The notes under the pieces: model-generated
What the model was told of the DNA's origin: nothing
Database searches by the model: none
The model's input: the letters and a program-made list of their open reading frames with translations, nothing else
Assembly: GCF_014197855.1 (NCBI RefSeq)
Contig: NZ_JACIGJ010000001.1
Span: forward strand, 1-64,000
DNA: 64,000 bases
Origin: Roseospira marina
Lineage (GTDB): Bacteria > Pseudomonadota > Alphaproteobacteria > Rhodospirillales > Rhodospirillaceae
Reading direction: 5' to 3'
Translations under genes and position numbers: made by a program
Part shown: one piece after another, positions 27,875-37,399 of the stretch
Numbering within the stretch: position 1 is the first letter of the stretch
How the letters are laid out: the number at the start of each line of letters is the position of its first letter

Positions 27875-28831
27875 TCAGCCTGCGGCCCGGATGTGCGCGA
27901 CTAGCGCCGCGACAACGTCGTCGACACAGTCGTCCGCGACCTGACAGGTCCCCGCCGTGGCATGACCCCCGCCATCGTAGGGCAGTAGCAAATGCCCGAC
28001 GTCGATGGTGGAGGTCCGGTTGATGATGGAACGGCCAAGCGCGATCTCGGTAAAGCCCTGACGCGGGGCGCGCGACAGGGCCAGGGAGATGTTGGCCTCC
28101 GGATACAGAGCATAGATCATGAACCGGTTGCAGGCGTAGTGCACGACCTCACCGCGATAATCGATGATCAGAAGGGGAGGGCGCAGCGTCGCGTTGCGGC
28201 GCGCCTGATGCTCGGCCTTTTCCTTGTGCTCCAAGTAGAGATGCACCCGCTCCTCGATATCGGGGAGGTGCAGGATCTCCTCGATGCTGTGGCGGCGGCA
28301 GTACCGGGTCAGGTCCAGCATGAGCTGGTCGTTCGAAATTTCGAAATCGCGGAAGCGGTGCAGGCCGGTGCGCGGATCGACGACGAAGTTCAGCATCGTC
28401 CAGCGGTCGGGCGCCAGAATGTCCATCTCGTCGTAAGCGGCGGAGTCGGCCTGATCCACCGCATCCATCATCTCGGCGCTGATCTCCGGAAACGCCTCGG
28501 CGCCGCCGTAGTGCTTGAAGATCACCCGCGCGGCGGACGGCGCGCCCGAGTCGATGATGAGGTTGTTCTGTGGCCCCACTCGCGTGACCTCGGACGTATG
28601 GTGGTCGAACGCCAGGTGCACGCCGGGCACGTAGGGCAGATTGGATGTGATGACCGTGTTCGACACGGGAATGCGGCCGCCCTGCATGTCGTTGGGCGTG
28701 GCGAAGGTGACGTCGCCGATCAGGCCCCGTTCCCGCAGCAGGACAGCGGACACGATGCCGTCGAAGTCCGCCCGTGTGATCAGCCGATACGGTCCCAGCC
28801 CCGCGATCGGCTCGACTTCCCCGGTTTCCAT
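27875..28831 (-). CDS. DHH-family phosphoesterase, exopolyphosphatase-like
   Basis: The product is 318 aa from the ATG at 28831, preceded by GAGGGA. DHH motifs are visible: [12 protein letters not shown] (metal-binding Asp pair), [11 protein letters not shown] (DHH) and the C-terminal DHHA1-like [13 protein letters not shown] helix [16 protein letters not shown] carries further metal ligands. The family cleaves phosphodiesters or polyphosphate; the substrate is unknown. It lies 76 bases upstream of purA on the same strand. Confidence 0.8.
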   Translation of the reverse strand: METGEVEPIAGLGPYRLITRADFDGIVSAVLLRERGLIGDVTFATPNDMQGGRIPVSNTVITSNLPYVPGVHLAFDHHTSEVTRVGPQNNLIIDSGAPSAARVIFKHYGGAEAFPEISAEMMDAVDQADSAAYDEMDILAPDRWTMLNFVVDPRTGLHRFRDFEISNDQLMLDLTRYCRRHSIEEILHLPDIEERVHLYLEHKEKAEHQARRNATLRPPLLIIDYRGEVVHYACNRFMIYALYPEANISLALSRAPRQGFTEIALGRSIINRTSTIDVGHLLLPYDGGGHATAGTCQVADDCVDDVVAALVAHIRAAG

Positions 28832-28946
28832 GCCGTCCCTCGTGTCGTTGTCCGTGACCGTCTCGGTCACCGGGCGCGAGTCTCGTCTCTCCTGGACAAT
28901 ACCCGCGCCGACGCCTTCGGCCAACGGGGCGTGTCATGCGAGGTGG

Positions 28947-30014
28947 TCAATCTGGAACCACAAAGCGGTCGACGCCGTCGGCCCCCGGTTCGCGCCGCAC
29001 CGCTTGGCGTGTTTCCAGGTGATGGAGATGGGCCAGGGTTTCGCCCAGAGCGAAAAACAACTGGTGATCGTCCAGGCGACGCCGGAACAGAAGGGGCAGC
29101 AGGTCCGCCGCGCTCCGGGGCGTATCCGCGCACAGGGTCTGCGTTACGGTCAGACGCGCATCGTGCAGCTCCAGCAGCTCCCGCACCCGGGTGTGCACGC
29201 CGACGAACGGCAGCCCGTGCGACGGCAGCACAAGCACCTGAGGATCGTCGATCACGCGGGACCAGCGGCGCAGGCTGTCGAGGAACTGGGCCAGGGGGTC
29301 GCCGTCCGGCTCCGTAGGCCAGACGCTCACGTTAGGACTGATGCGGGGCAGGATCTGATCGCCCGAGATCAGGACCCCGGCTTCCGGGCACCACAGGCCA
29401 GCATGCTCCGGAGCGTGCCCGTATCCGACCACCACCGTCCAATCCCGGCCGCCGATCTGGACGCTCTGGCCGTCCATCAGGCGGCGCAAGGTTGTGGGAT
29501 GGGGCACCGTCCGGGTGCGGTAGGGATTGCCGCGCCGGTCTGAAAGGTCCAGCACGTCCGGGGTGCATCCAGCCCGCGCATACAGGGCCCGGGACGTGGC
29601 CGTGAACGCGGTGTCGGACATCGCCTGAAGCTGACAGCCGAACGCCCACTCGCCCAAGGGGGCCCAGAGGGGTACGCCCAGCCACTCTGTCAGCCAGCCG
29701 GACAGCCCCATGTGGTCGGGATGAAAGTGCGTGCAGATCAGGCGCCGTACCGGCCGCCCGGCCAGCGGCCCCTCGATCAGCGCGCGCCACAGGTCGCGGG
29801 TGTGGTCGTTGGCGATGCCGGTATCGACCAGGGTCCAGCCGTCTCCGTCCTCCAGCACCCACAGATTGATGTGGTCGAGCGCGAACGGCAGCGGCATGCA
29901 CAGCCAGAACACGCCGGGGGCGACGGGCGTCATCGTCCCCGGCGGAGGCGATGCGGCATGCGGAAACAGGAGCCCGTCGGCAATGCCCGGCCCGTCGTGT
30001 GGCTGAGTGGTCAT
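28947..30014 (-). CDS. Metallo-beta-lactamase-fold hydrolase
   Basis: The product is 355 aa from the ATG at 30014. The zinc motif is H96-F-H98-P-D100-H101 (ICTHFHPDHMGL). A further histidine lies in GYGHAPEHAGLW and the bridging Asp in LISGDQILPRI. The last His is in LPSHGLPF. A C-terminal helical cap resembles the beta-lactamase 2-like hydrolases such as glyoxalase II relatives. Substrate unknown. It is divergent from the ROK kinase gene by 78 bases. Confidence 0.85.
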   Translation of the reverse strand: MTTQPHDGPGIADGLLFPHAASPPPGTMTPVAPGVFWLCMPLPFALDHINLWVLEDGDGWTLVDTGIANDHTRDLWRALIEGPLAGRPVRRLICTHFHPDHMGLSGWLTEWLGVPLWAPLGEWAFGCQLQAMSDTAFTATSRALYARAGCTPDVLDLSDRRGNPYRTRTVPHPTTLRRLMDGQSVQIGGRDWTVVVGYGHAPEHAGLWCPEAGVLISGDQILPRISPNVSVWPTEPDGDPLAQFLDSLRRWSRVIDDPQVLVLPSHGLPFVGVHTRVRELLELHDARLTVTQTLCADTPRSAADLLPLLFRRRLDDHQLFFALGETLAHLHHLETRQAVRREPGADGVDRFVVPD

Positions 30015-30092
30015 GGTTGCGTGGTAGCGCGCTTTCACACGTCGTGCAAGGTGACCCTTCTTGCCGCGCCGCGCCCCGTTTATTCTAGCGTC

Positions 30093-31040
30093 ATGACGGA
30101 CACGGCACCTCTGTATGACGGCCCGCTCCCGCTGCGCATCGGCATCGATGTGGGCGGCACAAAGATCGAAGGATTGGCGCTCGACCGGGCGGGGCGGGAG
30201 CGGGCGCGTCGGCGCGTGCCCGCGATCCGGGGCGATTACGCCGGGACGGTGGCGGCGATCACGGACCTCGTGGGGTGGCTGGAGCAGGCCGCGGGGGCGG
30301 CGGGCACCGTGGGGGTCGGTATTCCCGGCGCCGTGTCGCCCGCCACCGGGTTGGTGAAGAACGCCAACTCCACGTGGCTGATCGGGCATCCCATGGGGCG
30401 GGACCTGTCGGACGCCCTGTGTCGCCCGGTCCGGCTGGCCAACGACGCCGACTGTTTCGCGCTGTCTGAGGCGACGGACGGTGCCGGAGCCGGGGTCCGC
30501 GTCGTGTTCGGGATCATTCTGGGGACCGGGGTTGGCGGCGGTCTGGTGGTCGACGGTCGAACGGTTTCGGGGCCGAACGCGATCGGCGGCGAGTGGGGCC
30601 ACAATCCCTTGCCGTGGCCGACGAACGCGGAACGGCCGGGGCCGGCGTGCTTTTGCGGCCGCCGTGGCTGTATTGAGACGTTTCTGTGTGGTCCGGCGCT
30701 GGCGGACGATCACGCGCGGGCGACAGGGGAGCACGTCGACGCCGCAACGGTGGCCGCCCGCGCGGCAGACGGTGATCCCACAGCCGGCGCCACGCTGGCC
30801 CGCTACGCGGATCGGCTCGCGCGGGCAACCGCCACGCTGATCAACATGCTTGACCCAGACGTGGTGGTGCTGGGGGGCGGCCTGTCCAACATCGCCATGC
30901 TGTACCAGGCCGTGCCCGCCCTATGGCCGCGCTGGGTATTTTCGGATTCCGTCGCCACGGCGCTGCGCCCGCCGGTACACGGGGATTCCAGCGGCGTGCG
31001 CGGGGCGGCGTGGCTCTGGCCGGCGGCGGTGCCGGCGTAA
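30093..31040 (+). CDS. ROK-family sugar kinase (fructokinase / N-acetylglucosamine kinase type)
   Basis: The product is 315 aa. IGIDVGGTKIEGLALD is the ATP-binding phosphate-1 motif. GVGIPGAVSP, NDADCFALSEA (catalytic Asp) and GTGVGGGLVV follow. The zinc motif GPACFCGRRGCIETFLCGPA near residue 185 is the ROK consensus CxCGxxGC. It phosphorylates a hexose, most likely fructose or mannose by comparison with Mak, though GlcNAc is possible. Confidence 0.88.
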   Translation: MTDTAPLYDGPLPLRIGIDVGGTKIEGLALDRAGRERARRRVPAIRGDYAGTVAAITDLVGWLEQAAGAAGTVGVGIPGAVSPATGLVKNANSTWLIGHPMGRDLSDALCRPVRLANDADCFALSEATDGAGAGVRVVFGIILGTGVGGGLVVDGRTVSGPNAIGGEWGHNPLPWPTNAERPGPACFCGRRGCIETFLCGPALADDHARATGEHVDAATVAARAADGDPTAGATLARYADRLARATATLINMLDPDVVVLGGGLSNIAMLYQAVPALWPRWVFSDSVATALRPPVHGDSSGVRGAAWLWPAAVPA

Positions 31041-31063
31041 GATTCGCGTCCCGGGTCCGGGTC

Positions 31064-31852
31064 TCAGGCCCGCGTCAGGCGCCAGAGCGTTTCCGATGCG
31101 AGGATGTCGCGCCGCACGGCCTCGCGCAGGAGCATCGCCTCGCGGTCCTCGCCCCATTGCTCCATCTGAAATGTCTCATCCAGACGCGACAGCGTGAAGC
31201 AGGTCTCGCCGTCCACGCGGCCGTGGGTGAGGGCCAGCGCCAGCACAAGTGAGCCGGTGGCGCCAGCCACGCATTGCGCCGCCGTCAGTGCCCAGGGGTC
31301 AAGTGCATCAAGGGCCGCCCGCAGCGCCTCGGCCGTTTCGGTCGGCTGGCGCAGTGGCATGACGCCATCGGTGACTGCGAGGCGCGCGGACAGAGCCTCC
31401 GCCGCCCAGTCCACCAGGGGCTGCCACGCATGGTGCTGGCGCGCCACCAGGTCCGTGGGGTGGGCCGCCCGGTAGCACAGCAGGTCCGCGTCGACGTAGT
31501 GGATCAACTCGGCCACCAGGGCCGACCGGCCCGGAAGGGTGCGTTCCAGCGCCGTGTTGGCAAGCTGGCTGAGGGGCATCGCGGCCGGGTCGATCTCTTC
31601 GCCCTGCGCGGCCCACTCCGCAGCGATGGCCTCGGCCAGGGCTGCGGTCGGTACCGCCAGCGGGCCCTGGGACGGGGTCCGGACCGGTCGACCATCCAGA
31701 CACACGCCGTGGCCGCCCTCGGTCACCGCGTGCGTGGTCACGTCGGTATAGAACCGGCGCGTGCGACGGACCGCCTGATGGGCGCGCGCGGCGGTCACGG
31801 GATCGCTCGGCACCCCGGCTGGAGGGGGTGATGGGGGCGGCGTGTGCGGCAT
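31064..31852 (-). CDS. ATP12-type F1-ATPase assembly chaperone
   Basis: The product is 262 aa from the ATG at 31852. The segment RRFYTDVTTHAV, the LDGRPVRTPSQGPLAVPT motif, the AEWAAQGEEIDPAAMPLSQL stretch and the late ALTHGRVDGETCFTLSRLDE match the ATP12 family, which helps assemble the alpha subunit of F1. It is widely conserved in alphaproteobacteria. It is followed by 23 bases and the convergent ROK gene. Confidence 0.9.
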   Translation of the reverse strand: MPHTPPPSPPPAGVPSDPVTAARAHQAVRRTRRFYTDVTTHAVTEGGHGVCLDGRPVRTPSQGPLAVPTAALAEAIAAEWAAQGEEIDPAAMPLSQLANTALERTLPGRSALVAELIHYVDADLLCYRAAHPTDLVARQHHAWQPLVDWAAEALSARLAVTDGVMPLRQPTETAEALRAALDALDPWALTAAQCVAGATGSLVLALALTHGRVDGETCFTLSRLDETFQMEQWGEDREAMLLREAVRRDILASETLWRLTRA

Positions 31853-31994
31853 GGCGGCGGAACGCTCCGGGTCCAGGAAAAGACGGCACCCGGCCAACGC
31901 TAGCCGGGGGCGCGTGTCGCCTACCATGGACGGCGGGGCTGTGGAAGAGGGGGCCGGGGGCTGGCGACGGCCGGCCGCACCCCGGCCCGTTCGG

Positions 31995-34520
31995 TCAGTC
32001 GCCGAGAAGGCCGCCCAGGCCCTCGCGGATCGCCTCACCGACGTCGCCGTCGCCGGACTCGCCCGTCTCGCCGCCGGTGCCGCCGTCTTCGGCGGGGGCG
32101 TTGCGCTGTCCGCCACCCAGAATGTTCTCGATGGCGCGGCCGACATCGCCCGACTCGCCGCCGGTCAGGCCTTCAAGGGCTTGGCCGACACCGTCGGTCG
32201 GGGAGCCAGACTCCGCACCCGCCGCCGAACCACCCTGGCCGGGGTCCTTTTCACCCAGCGCGACAAGGCAGGGTTCCAGTTCGCCGCCCTCGCTGCCCAG
32301 CATGCCGCCAACCAAGCTTTCGCCCAGCATGGACAGGCCGCCGGTGGCCACGGCGCCGGCCGCGCTGGCGGCGGTGCGCAGGCCGGTCTGGATGGCCTTC
32401 TCCGCGTCCAACTCCAGCGACGGGCTGGCGAACGGGCCGGTCACCGCGAACAGCTCGACGATCTTTCCGAAGCCGGTTTCAATGCCGATGCCCGGACGGG
32501 GGCGCGGCGCGATCTTCACGTTCAGCCGCTCCGCCCCCAGGTCGAAGGCGCCGCCGCCGCCGACCACCATTTTGTCGGTTTCCATGGCGACCCCGTTGTC
32601 GTTCGACAGCACGCCCTGAGTGGCGGTCATGTTGAAGACGAGGCACTGGATCGGCGTGGTGCTCTCCTTCGCGGCGAAGGGATTGATGAGTTCACCAAGC
32701 TGGGTCATGACGTCGCCGCCGGCCCAGTTGACGGCGCCGTTGTTCATGCGGGCATCGACCGTGTGCACCAGGATCGACCCGTCGAGCGTGCTGGCGATCT
32801 GGTGCGGGGTGGCGCCCTGACCCTCCAGCTTCACGCGCAGCGTGGTGGGACCGTCCAGCACGGCCTCGGATCCCGCAAACGCCTTGGCCAGATCACCGAC
32901 CCGGACGCCATCCCCGTTCATGTCCACGGCCAGTCGGGCCGCCCCGTTGCCGGTGGGCCGCAGGGTCACGGACCCGTCCATCGCGCCGCCGGCCACGTTG
33001 GCCTGCATCGGGCTGATGGACAGCGCCCCCCCGTCGAGCGTGACGTTCAGGGACAGGTCGCTCACCTCGCCGCCGCCCGGCAGGATGGCCCGCTCGACCG
33101 CCAGGGACAGATTCGCGTCCGCCAGACGCAGGGCATCAAGCGGCAGGGGGGTGTCCGGGATCATCGGACCGCCGGAGTCAGTGGGCGCGGCCGGAGCCGC
33201 CGGGACCGTAACGGTGCCGTCCGAGTCGCCGTCGGGCGTGCTGGCCAATTCGTCCAGGTCAAGGAGCGACGACGACAGGCTGCCCGACACCGCCGGGCGC
33301 GGCCCGTCCATTCGGGCATCCAGGGTGCCGGACAGCGCGCTGCGCCCCAGCGTCGCTTCGAGATCACGCAGCCCATAGCCGCCGTCGATATCCCGCACCA
33401 CGGCGCGGGCCGAGGCCGCTGCGGGCAGAGCGGCGCCGAAGTCCGCGAGAACATCGGGGTCCGGTGCCGCGACAGACACGGTCAGGTCCAGGCCCGACGC
33501 GGCCAGGGCGTTGGCAATGGACCCCGTGGCCGCCACGAGGAATTCACCCGGCGTGCCCAGCTTCGCGTCCAGGTCTCGCACCGCCAGCGCATCGGCGTCG
33601 CCGGCAAGATTGAGCGTCGCGGTGTAGGGCCCCAGGGCCGGGATCGCCACGCTCTGGCCGAACGCCTGCGCCAGGGTCGCGAGGTCGGCGATCTGTTCGC
33701 CGCGCGCGGTGATGGCGAGGTCGATGCCCGTGGCCTCGGCTGGGTGCGCGATCGTCCCCTTGGCTGTCACGGTCGCCCCTCCGGCCGTTGCGGTCAGGTC
33801 GAGCGGCCAGGCCGTGCCATTGGGATTGGTCAGGGCCGCCGGGGCGCCCACGCTGCCGTCCAGCGTGAACTCCGCATCGTTGTAGGCCCCTTCGATTTCA
33901 ATATTCAGCGGATCGGCCAATCCGCCGCCCGTCAACGAGACGGTGTCCAAGGCGACCGCCATGGTTTGACCGGTCACGCCGTCCCGATAGGTCAGCATGC
34001 CGTTTTCCAGCCGGACCTCCTGGATCTGAAGGGCGGGCAGGCCGCCCGGACCCTCTGCGCCGTCGGCCGGCGCCTCGGTCGAGGCGGTGTCCAGCGGCGG
34101 CTCCGTTGCGTCGGCCGCATCGGTGGGCAGAGAGAGCGCCCAGTTGCCGTTGCCGTCCTTGTCGGTTTCCAGGTGGACGATCGGGTCGTCCAGGATCACC
34201 CGCACAATGTTGATGTCGCCCGAGAGCAGCGGCAGCATCTCCACCTGGGCTTCCAGGCGACCCACGGACAGCATCTCCGGGTCCGACGCCCAGTCGGCGT
34301 TGCCGATGGTGACATCCTCGACCACCAGGGCCGGAGATAGGCCGATCGCCAAATCCAGGTCGCCGTCGATGGTGACGGTGCGCCCCGTCTTTTGCTCCAG
34401 CAAGGCCACGATTCGCCCCTTGTACTGGCTGACGTCGAGGGTGGCGATGAACACGCCGAGGGCACCAATGGCCAACACGATCAGGCCGAGCAGCACCTTT
34501 ACGAGGGTCGAAATCTTCAT
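31995..34520 (-). CDS. AsmA-family envelope protein
   Basis: The product is 841 aa from the ATG at 34520. A single N-terminal helix at about residues 7-28 (VLLGLIVLAIGALGVFIATL) anchors it. The AsmA N-domain signature follows (YKGRIVALLEQKTGRTVTID, then FxxxL repeats) with a long beta-rich periplasmic body. The C-terminus is acidic and Gly-rich (EGGELEPCL, GGTGGETGESG). AsmA proteins are thought to move lipids or affect outer membrane assembly. Upstream is a 413-base divergent region. Confidence 0.9.
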   Translation of the reverse strand: MKISTLVKVLLGLIVLAIGALGVFIATLDVSQYKGRIVALLEQKTGRTVTIDGDLDLAIGLSPALVVEDVTIGNADWASDPEMLSVGRLEAQVEMLPLLSGDINIVRVILDDPIVHLETDKDGNGNWALSLPTDAADATEPPLDTASTEAPADGAEGPGGLPALQIQEVRLENGMLTYRDGVTGQTMAVALDTVSLTGGGLADPLNIEIEGAYNDAEFTLDGSVGAPAALTNPNGTAWPLDLTATAGGATVTAKGTIAHPAEATGIDLAITARGEQIADLATLAQAFGQSVAIPALGPYTATLNLAGDADALAVRDLDAKLGTPGEFLVAATGSIANALAASGLDLTVSVAAPDPDVLADFGAALPAAASARAVVRDIDGGYGLRDLEATLGRSALSGTLDARMDGPRPAVSGSLSSSLLDLDELASTPDGDSDGTVTVPAAPAAPTDSGGPMIPDTPLPLDALRLADANLSLAVERAILPGGGEVSDLSLNVTLDGGALSISPMQANVAGGAMDGSVTLRPTGNGAARLAVDMNGDGVRVGDLAKAFAGSEAVLDGPTTLRVKLEGQGATPHQIASTLDGSILVHTVDARMNNGAVNWAGGDVMTQLGELINPFAAKESTTPIQCLVFNMTATQGVLSNDNGVAMETDKMVVGGGGAFDLGAERLNVKIAPRPRPGIGIETGFGKIVELFAVTGPFASPSLELDAEKAIQTGLRTAASAAGAVATGGLSMLGESLVGGMLGSEGGELEPCLVALGEKDPGQGGSAAGAESGSPTDGVGQALEGLTGGESGDVGRAIENILGGGQRNAPAEDGGTGGETGESGDGDVGEAIREGLGGLLGD

Positions 34521-34933
34521 GGCAGCGGACTCCCGCGCGTTCGGAGCAAAAGCGGCGGGTGCAGACCCGCATGATGGCGCGGCACGCACGACCGCAGCGC
34601 ACACAAAACGCCGGAAATATGGCCTTCCTTTGGCATCGGCGTCACCGAGCCCGGCAATCTGATCGATAGCGCCCAAATCATTTAAATCGCTATGAGGGCG
34701 GGCCAAGCGGGCGACGCACAGGCCGGACGGCTGCTCCCATCGGACCGGCCGGTCTCGTTCGACAGGCTAAGGATTTTACGGAGGGAATGAACCTTTAGGA
34801 ATGAACCTTTTCCCAAAGCGCGTCCGTCGGCGTAGACTGCTTCGATGATGCGGATCGAATCGGATCGATCCTGATCCGGCATCTGCGAGTCGCGATGGCC
34901 GGCTCGTCGCGCCACTCCGATGGACAGGTTCGC
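34521..34933. other. Divergent intergenic region AsmA / N-formylglutamate amidohydrolase-like
   Basis: About 410 bases with no supported gene. It contains a tandem 13-base repeat at 34784-34810 (separate entry) and an AT-richer part near 34660-34690 (ATCATTTAAAT). It must hold promoters for both divergent genes. Confidence 0.45.
34784..34810. repeat. Tandem 13-bp direct repeat, possible operator
   Basis: GGAATGAACCTTT occurs twice (34784-34796 and 34798-34810) separated by one base, exactly repeated. The 14-base period is not a multiple of one helical turn, so a dimer binding two direct half-sites would be needed. It sits 124 bases upstream of the hydrolase start. Confidence 0.5.
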
Positions 34934-35821
34934 ATGACCCGGAGAGCGGAAACCGACGCACCCCTGGGCGGTCCCATCCGGCTCGTCCGGCCGCTCCGCC
35001 AGACGCGCCCCCTCGTCCTGGCTTCGCCGCATTCCGGTCGGCGGTACCCAGAGTCGTTTCTGGCCCTGTCCCGCCTGCCTCTCGTGGACCTGCGGGCCAG
35101 CGAGGACACTCATGTCGACACGCTTTTCGAGGCGGGGCCGGATCTGGGTGTGCCGTTGCTGTGCGCGCTGTTCCCCCGTGTCTATGTCGATGTGAACCGG
35201 GAACGGCTGGAACTCGACCCGTCCATGTTCTTCGACCCTCTGCCGGCGAACGCGCGGACCGAGACACCGCGGGTGCGGGCGGGGCTGGGCACGCTCTCGC
35301 GGGTGGCCGGGGAAGGCAACCACATCTACCGCCGCAAGCTGGCGTTTGCGGACGCGGAGTCCCGGTTGCGCCAGTGCTACGATCCGTACCACGCCGCGTT
35401 GGCTGGCCTCATCGGCGAGACTCGGGCGCGGTTCGGCTACTGTGTGGTGTTGGATTGCCATTCCATGCCGAGTTCGGCGGTGGACGGCATGGGGGGGCGC
35501 GGGGGGGCGCCGGATATGGTTCTCGGGGATCGCCATGGCGGATCCTGCGACAGCACCGTGACGGACTCGGCCGAGGCGGTGCTGACGGACGCCGGGTTCC
35601 GGGTGCGGCGCAATCAGCCCTATGCCGGTGGCTTCACCACAAGCCACTACGGACGGCCCGGCCTGGGGGTCCATGTGCTCCAGCTTGAGATCAACCGCGC
35701 CCTCTATATTAACGAGCGCACCCGGGATCTGACCCCTGGTGCGGACCGGTTGCGCGCGGTCGTGCCGGCGCTGGTCGCGGTGCTCGGCACCCTGTCGGGA
35801 ATGCCCCTGGCGGCGGAGTAG
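34934..35821 (+). CDS. N-formylglutamate amidohydrolase-like protein
   Basis: The product is 295 aa from the ATG at 34934; an in-frame start at 34895 is possible. Family residues are LASPHSGRRYP, ASEDTHVDTLF and VLDCHSMPS (metal His/Asp set) and LEINRALYINERTRD near the end. These proteins hydrolyse N-formylglutamate to glutamate and formate in histidine breakdown, or related amides. No hut genes are nearby. Confidence 0.82.
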   Translation: MTRRAETDAPLGGPIRLVRPLRQTRPLVLASPHSGRRYPESFLALSRLPLVDLRASEDTHVDTLFEAGPDLGVPLLCALFPRVYVDVNRERLELDPSMFFDPLPANARTETPRVRAGLGTLSRVAGEGNHIYRRKLAFADAESRLRQCYDPYHAALAGLIGETRARFGYCVVLDCHSMPSSAVDGMGGRGGAPDMVLGDRHGGSCDSTVTDSAEAVLTDAGFRVRRNQPYAGGFTTSHYGRPGLGVHVLQLEINRALYINERTRDLTPGADRLRAVVPALVAVLGTLSGMPLAAE

Positions 35822-35935
35822 CCTGTCCGGGGTATCAGCCCCGCTGGCATGGCGCCCCGCTGGCATGGTGGTTGCTTAAGATCTAGATGTTCGGGTCCCC
35901 CACTCTCGGCGGGGCTTGTCGCCGGATCGTCCGCC

Positions 35936-36793
35936 ATGCCGTTTCCTCGTTCCACAGCTGTGCTCAGCCGTCGTTCGCAAGCCGTCCCCGGGCGCATGCT
36001 TCGCGCGCGTTCTGCCCTGGCGGCCATGCTTCTGATGGGGCTGATGTTGGCGGCCTTCGCCACCCCGGCCCGGGCAGATTACTACAATTACGCGGACGAA
36101 CTCTGTCGCAACCAGACCGCTCTGCAAGAGCAGGTGTCCGGCATCCCGGCGCATGTCCTGACCGCCATTTCGATGGTGGAATCCGGTCGCTGGGATGGCG
36201 AGCGTCAGGCAAGAATTGCCTGGCCGTGGACGGTCACGAACGGCGGGTCCGGCAAGTTCTTCCGCACCAAGGCCGAGGCCATTGCCCACGTGAAGATGCT
36301 CCAGGCCCGAGGGGAGTGGAACATCGACGTCGGCTGCATGCAGATCAATCTGCATTATCACGGCGATGAGTTCAGCTCGCTGGACAAGGCGTTCGAACCG
36401 AAGGCGAACGTGGCCTACGCGGCGAAGTTCCTGACCGCGCTTTACAAAGAGACCGGGTCGTGGACCCGCGCGGTGCAGCGGTACCATTCGGCGACGCCGG
36501 TCCACGCCGAGCGCTACATCGGCAAGTTCCGCATCGCGTGGCGGGAGGCGCAGGAGTACGCCCAGGTGGCGGGCCTGCCCCCGGTGCGCGACATCGTGGG
36601 CGAGGCCAGGTTGATGGAGGCGACGCGCGAGCTGGAGCGGCAACAGATGGAAGCCCAGCGCGCCCAGGACCAAGAAGAAGCCCGTCGGGTTGCCGATGCG
36701 TGGCGGGCCGAGAAGCTGAAGGCATGGCTGGCTCGTCGCGAGGCCCGAGCGGAGAGTGCGGTCCCCGGAGGCGAGGACGGCAACCGATCTTAG
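35936..36793 (+). CDS. Lytic transglycosylase domain protein
   Basis: The product is 285 aa from the ATG at 35936. A signal peptide (MLLMGLMLAAFATPARA) precedes the SLT-like domain, with catalytic E82 in AISMVESGRW, VGCMQINLHYHG and YNA-like KANVAYAAKFLTALY motifs. The C-terminus is a long charged coiled coil (LERQQMEAQRAQDQEEARR). It cleaves peptidoglycan; a role in a specific secretion or flagellar machine is not shown by context. Confidence 0.85.
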   Translation: MPFPRSTAVLSRRSQAVPGRMLRARSALAAMLLMGLMLAAFATPARADYYNYADELCRNQTALQEQVSGIPAHVLTAISMVESGRWDGERQARIAWPWTVTNGGSGKFFRTKAEAIAHVKMLQARGEWNIDVGCMQINLHYHGDEFSSLDKAFEPKANVAYAAKFLTALYKETGSWTRAVQRYHSATPVHAERYIGKFRIAWREAQEYAQVAGLPPVRDIVGEARLMEATRELERQQMEAQRAQDQEEARRVADAWRAEKLKAWLARREARAESAVPGGEDGNRS

Positions 36794-36913
36794 CGGCGTG
36801 TGATCGCGCGGACGCCGTATCCCGGCGCGTTCTTCCTGCCACACATCGGAACGAACCGGCGCGTCCGGCCTCGGGCGCTTGACTTCGCGACTCGGGCCTG
36901 ACTCACTGCCCGT

Positions 36914-37231
36914 ATGTCCGTCGATTCGCTCCCCCGCCGCCGCCTTCGTCCCATCGTCGTCCCCCTGCTGGGTGTCGCGGTCCTCAGTTATTTTGGGTAT
37001 CACGCGATCCATGGGGAGCGCGGTCTGATTGCCTGGTGGCAGCTTCGACAGGATATCCGTGTGGCTGAGTCCGAGCGGGCCGCCGTAGCGGCGGAACGGG
37101 CCATTCTCGAACGCCGCGTTGCCCTGCTGAAGCCGGGCCATCCGCACCCGGACATGCTCGACGAGCGGGCGCGCGAGATGCTCAATCTGATCGGGCCGGA
37201 CGAAGTTCTGATCCTCACGCCGGACAAGTAG
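36914..37231 (+). CDS. ftsB: Septum formation initiator, FtsB/DivIC family
   Basis: The product is 105 aa. A short cytoplasmic N-terminus (RRRLRP) is followed by one helix (about 13-31), a leucine-zipper-like coiled coil (QDIRVAESERAAVAAERAIL), and the family C-terminal DMLDERAREMLNLIGPDEV. FtsB helps assemble the divisome between FtsQ and FtsL. The usual eno and pdhA neighbours are absent. Confidence 0.88.
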   Translation: MSVDSLPRRRLRPIVVPLLGVAVLSYFGYHAIHGERGLIAWWQLRQDIRVAESERAAVAAERAILERRVALLKPGHPHPDMLDERAREMLNLIGPDEVLILTPDK

Positions 37232-37399
37232 CCCGACGAAAACGCGCCGGATGAGGAGGCGCGGTGGGCGCTGGACCCTTGGCGTGCTCCCCCCTGTCAT
37301 GACAACAATGGTTCGGTTGCGTTCGGATCGCACACTCGAGCGGTGCGGCGCGGTCCGTCGCCCATTGCGGTCTTGGTGTGTTTCCGGAGGAGGTGAGTC

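Noticed and set aside
24220-28023. Very long rightward open frame (about 1,270 codons)
   Set aside because: It is antisense to the pseudokinase and purA genes, which have clear family motifs. Long antisense frames are expected in this GC-rich DNA.
31842-34340. Long rightward open frame antisense to the AsmA gene
   Set aside because: Repetitive Arg/Gly/Gln composition typical of a reverse-frame shadow, and the AsmA gene has a convincing N-terminal anchor and family signature.
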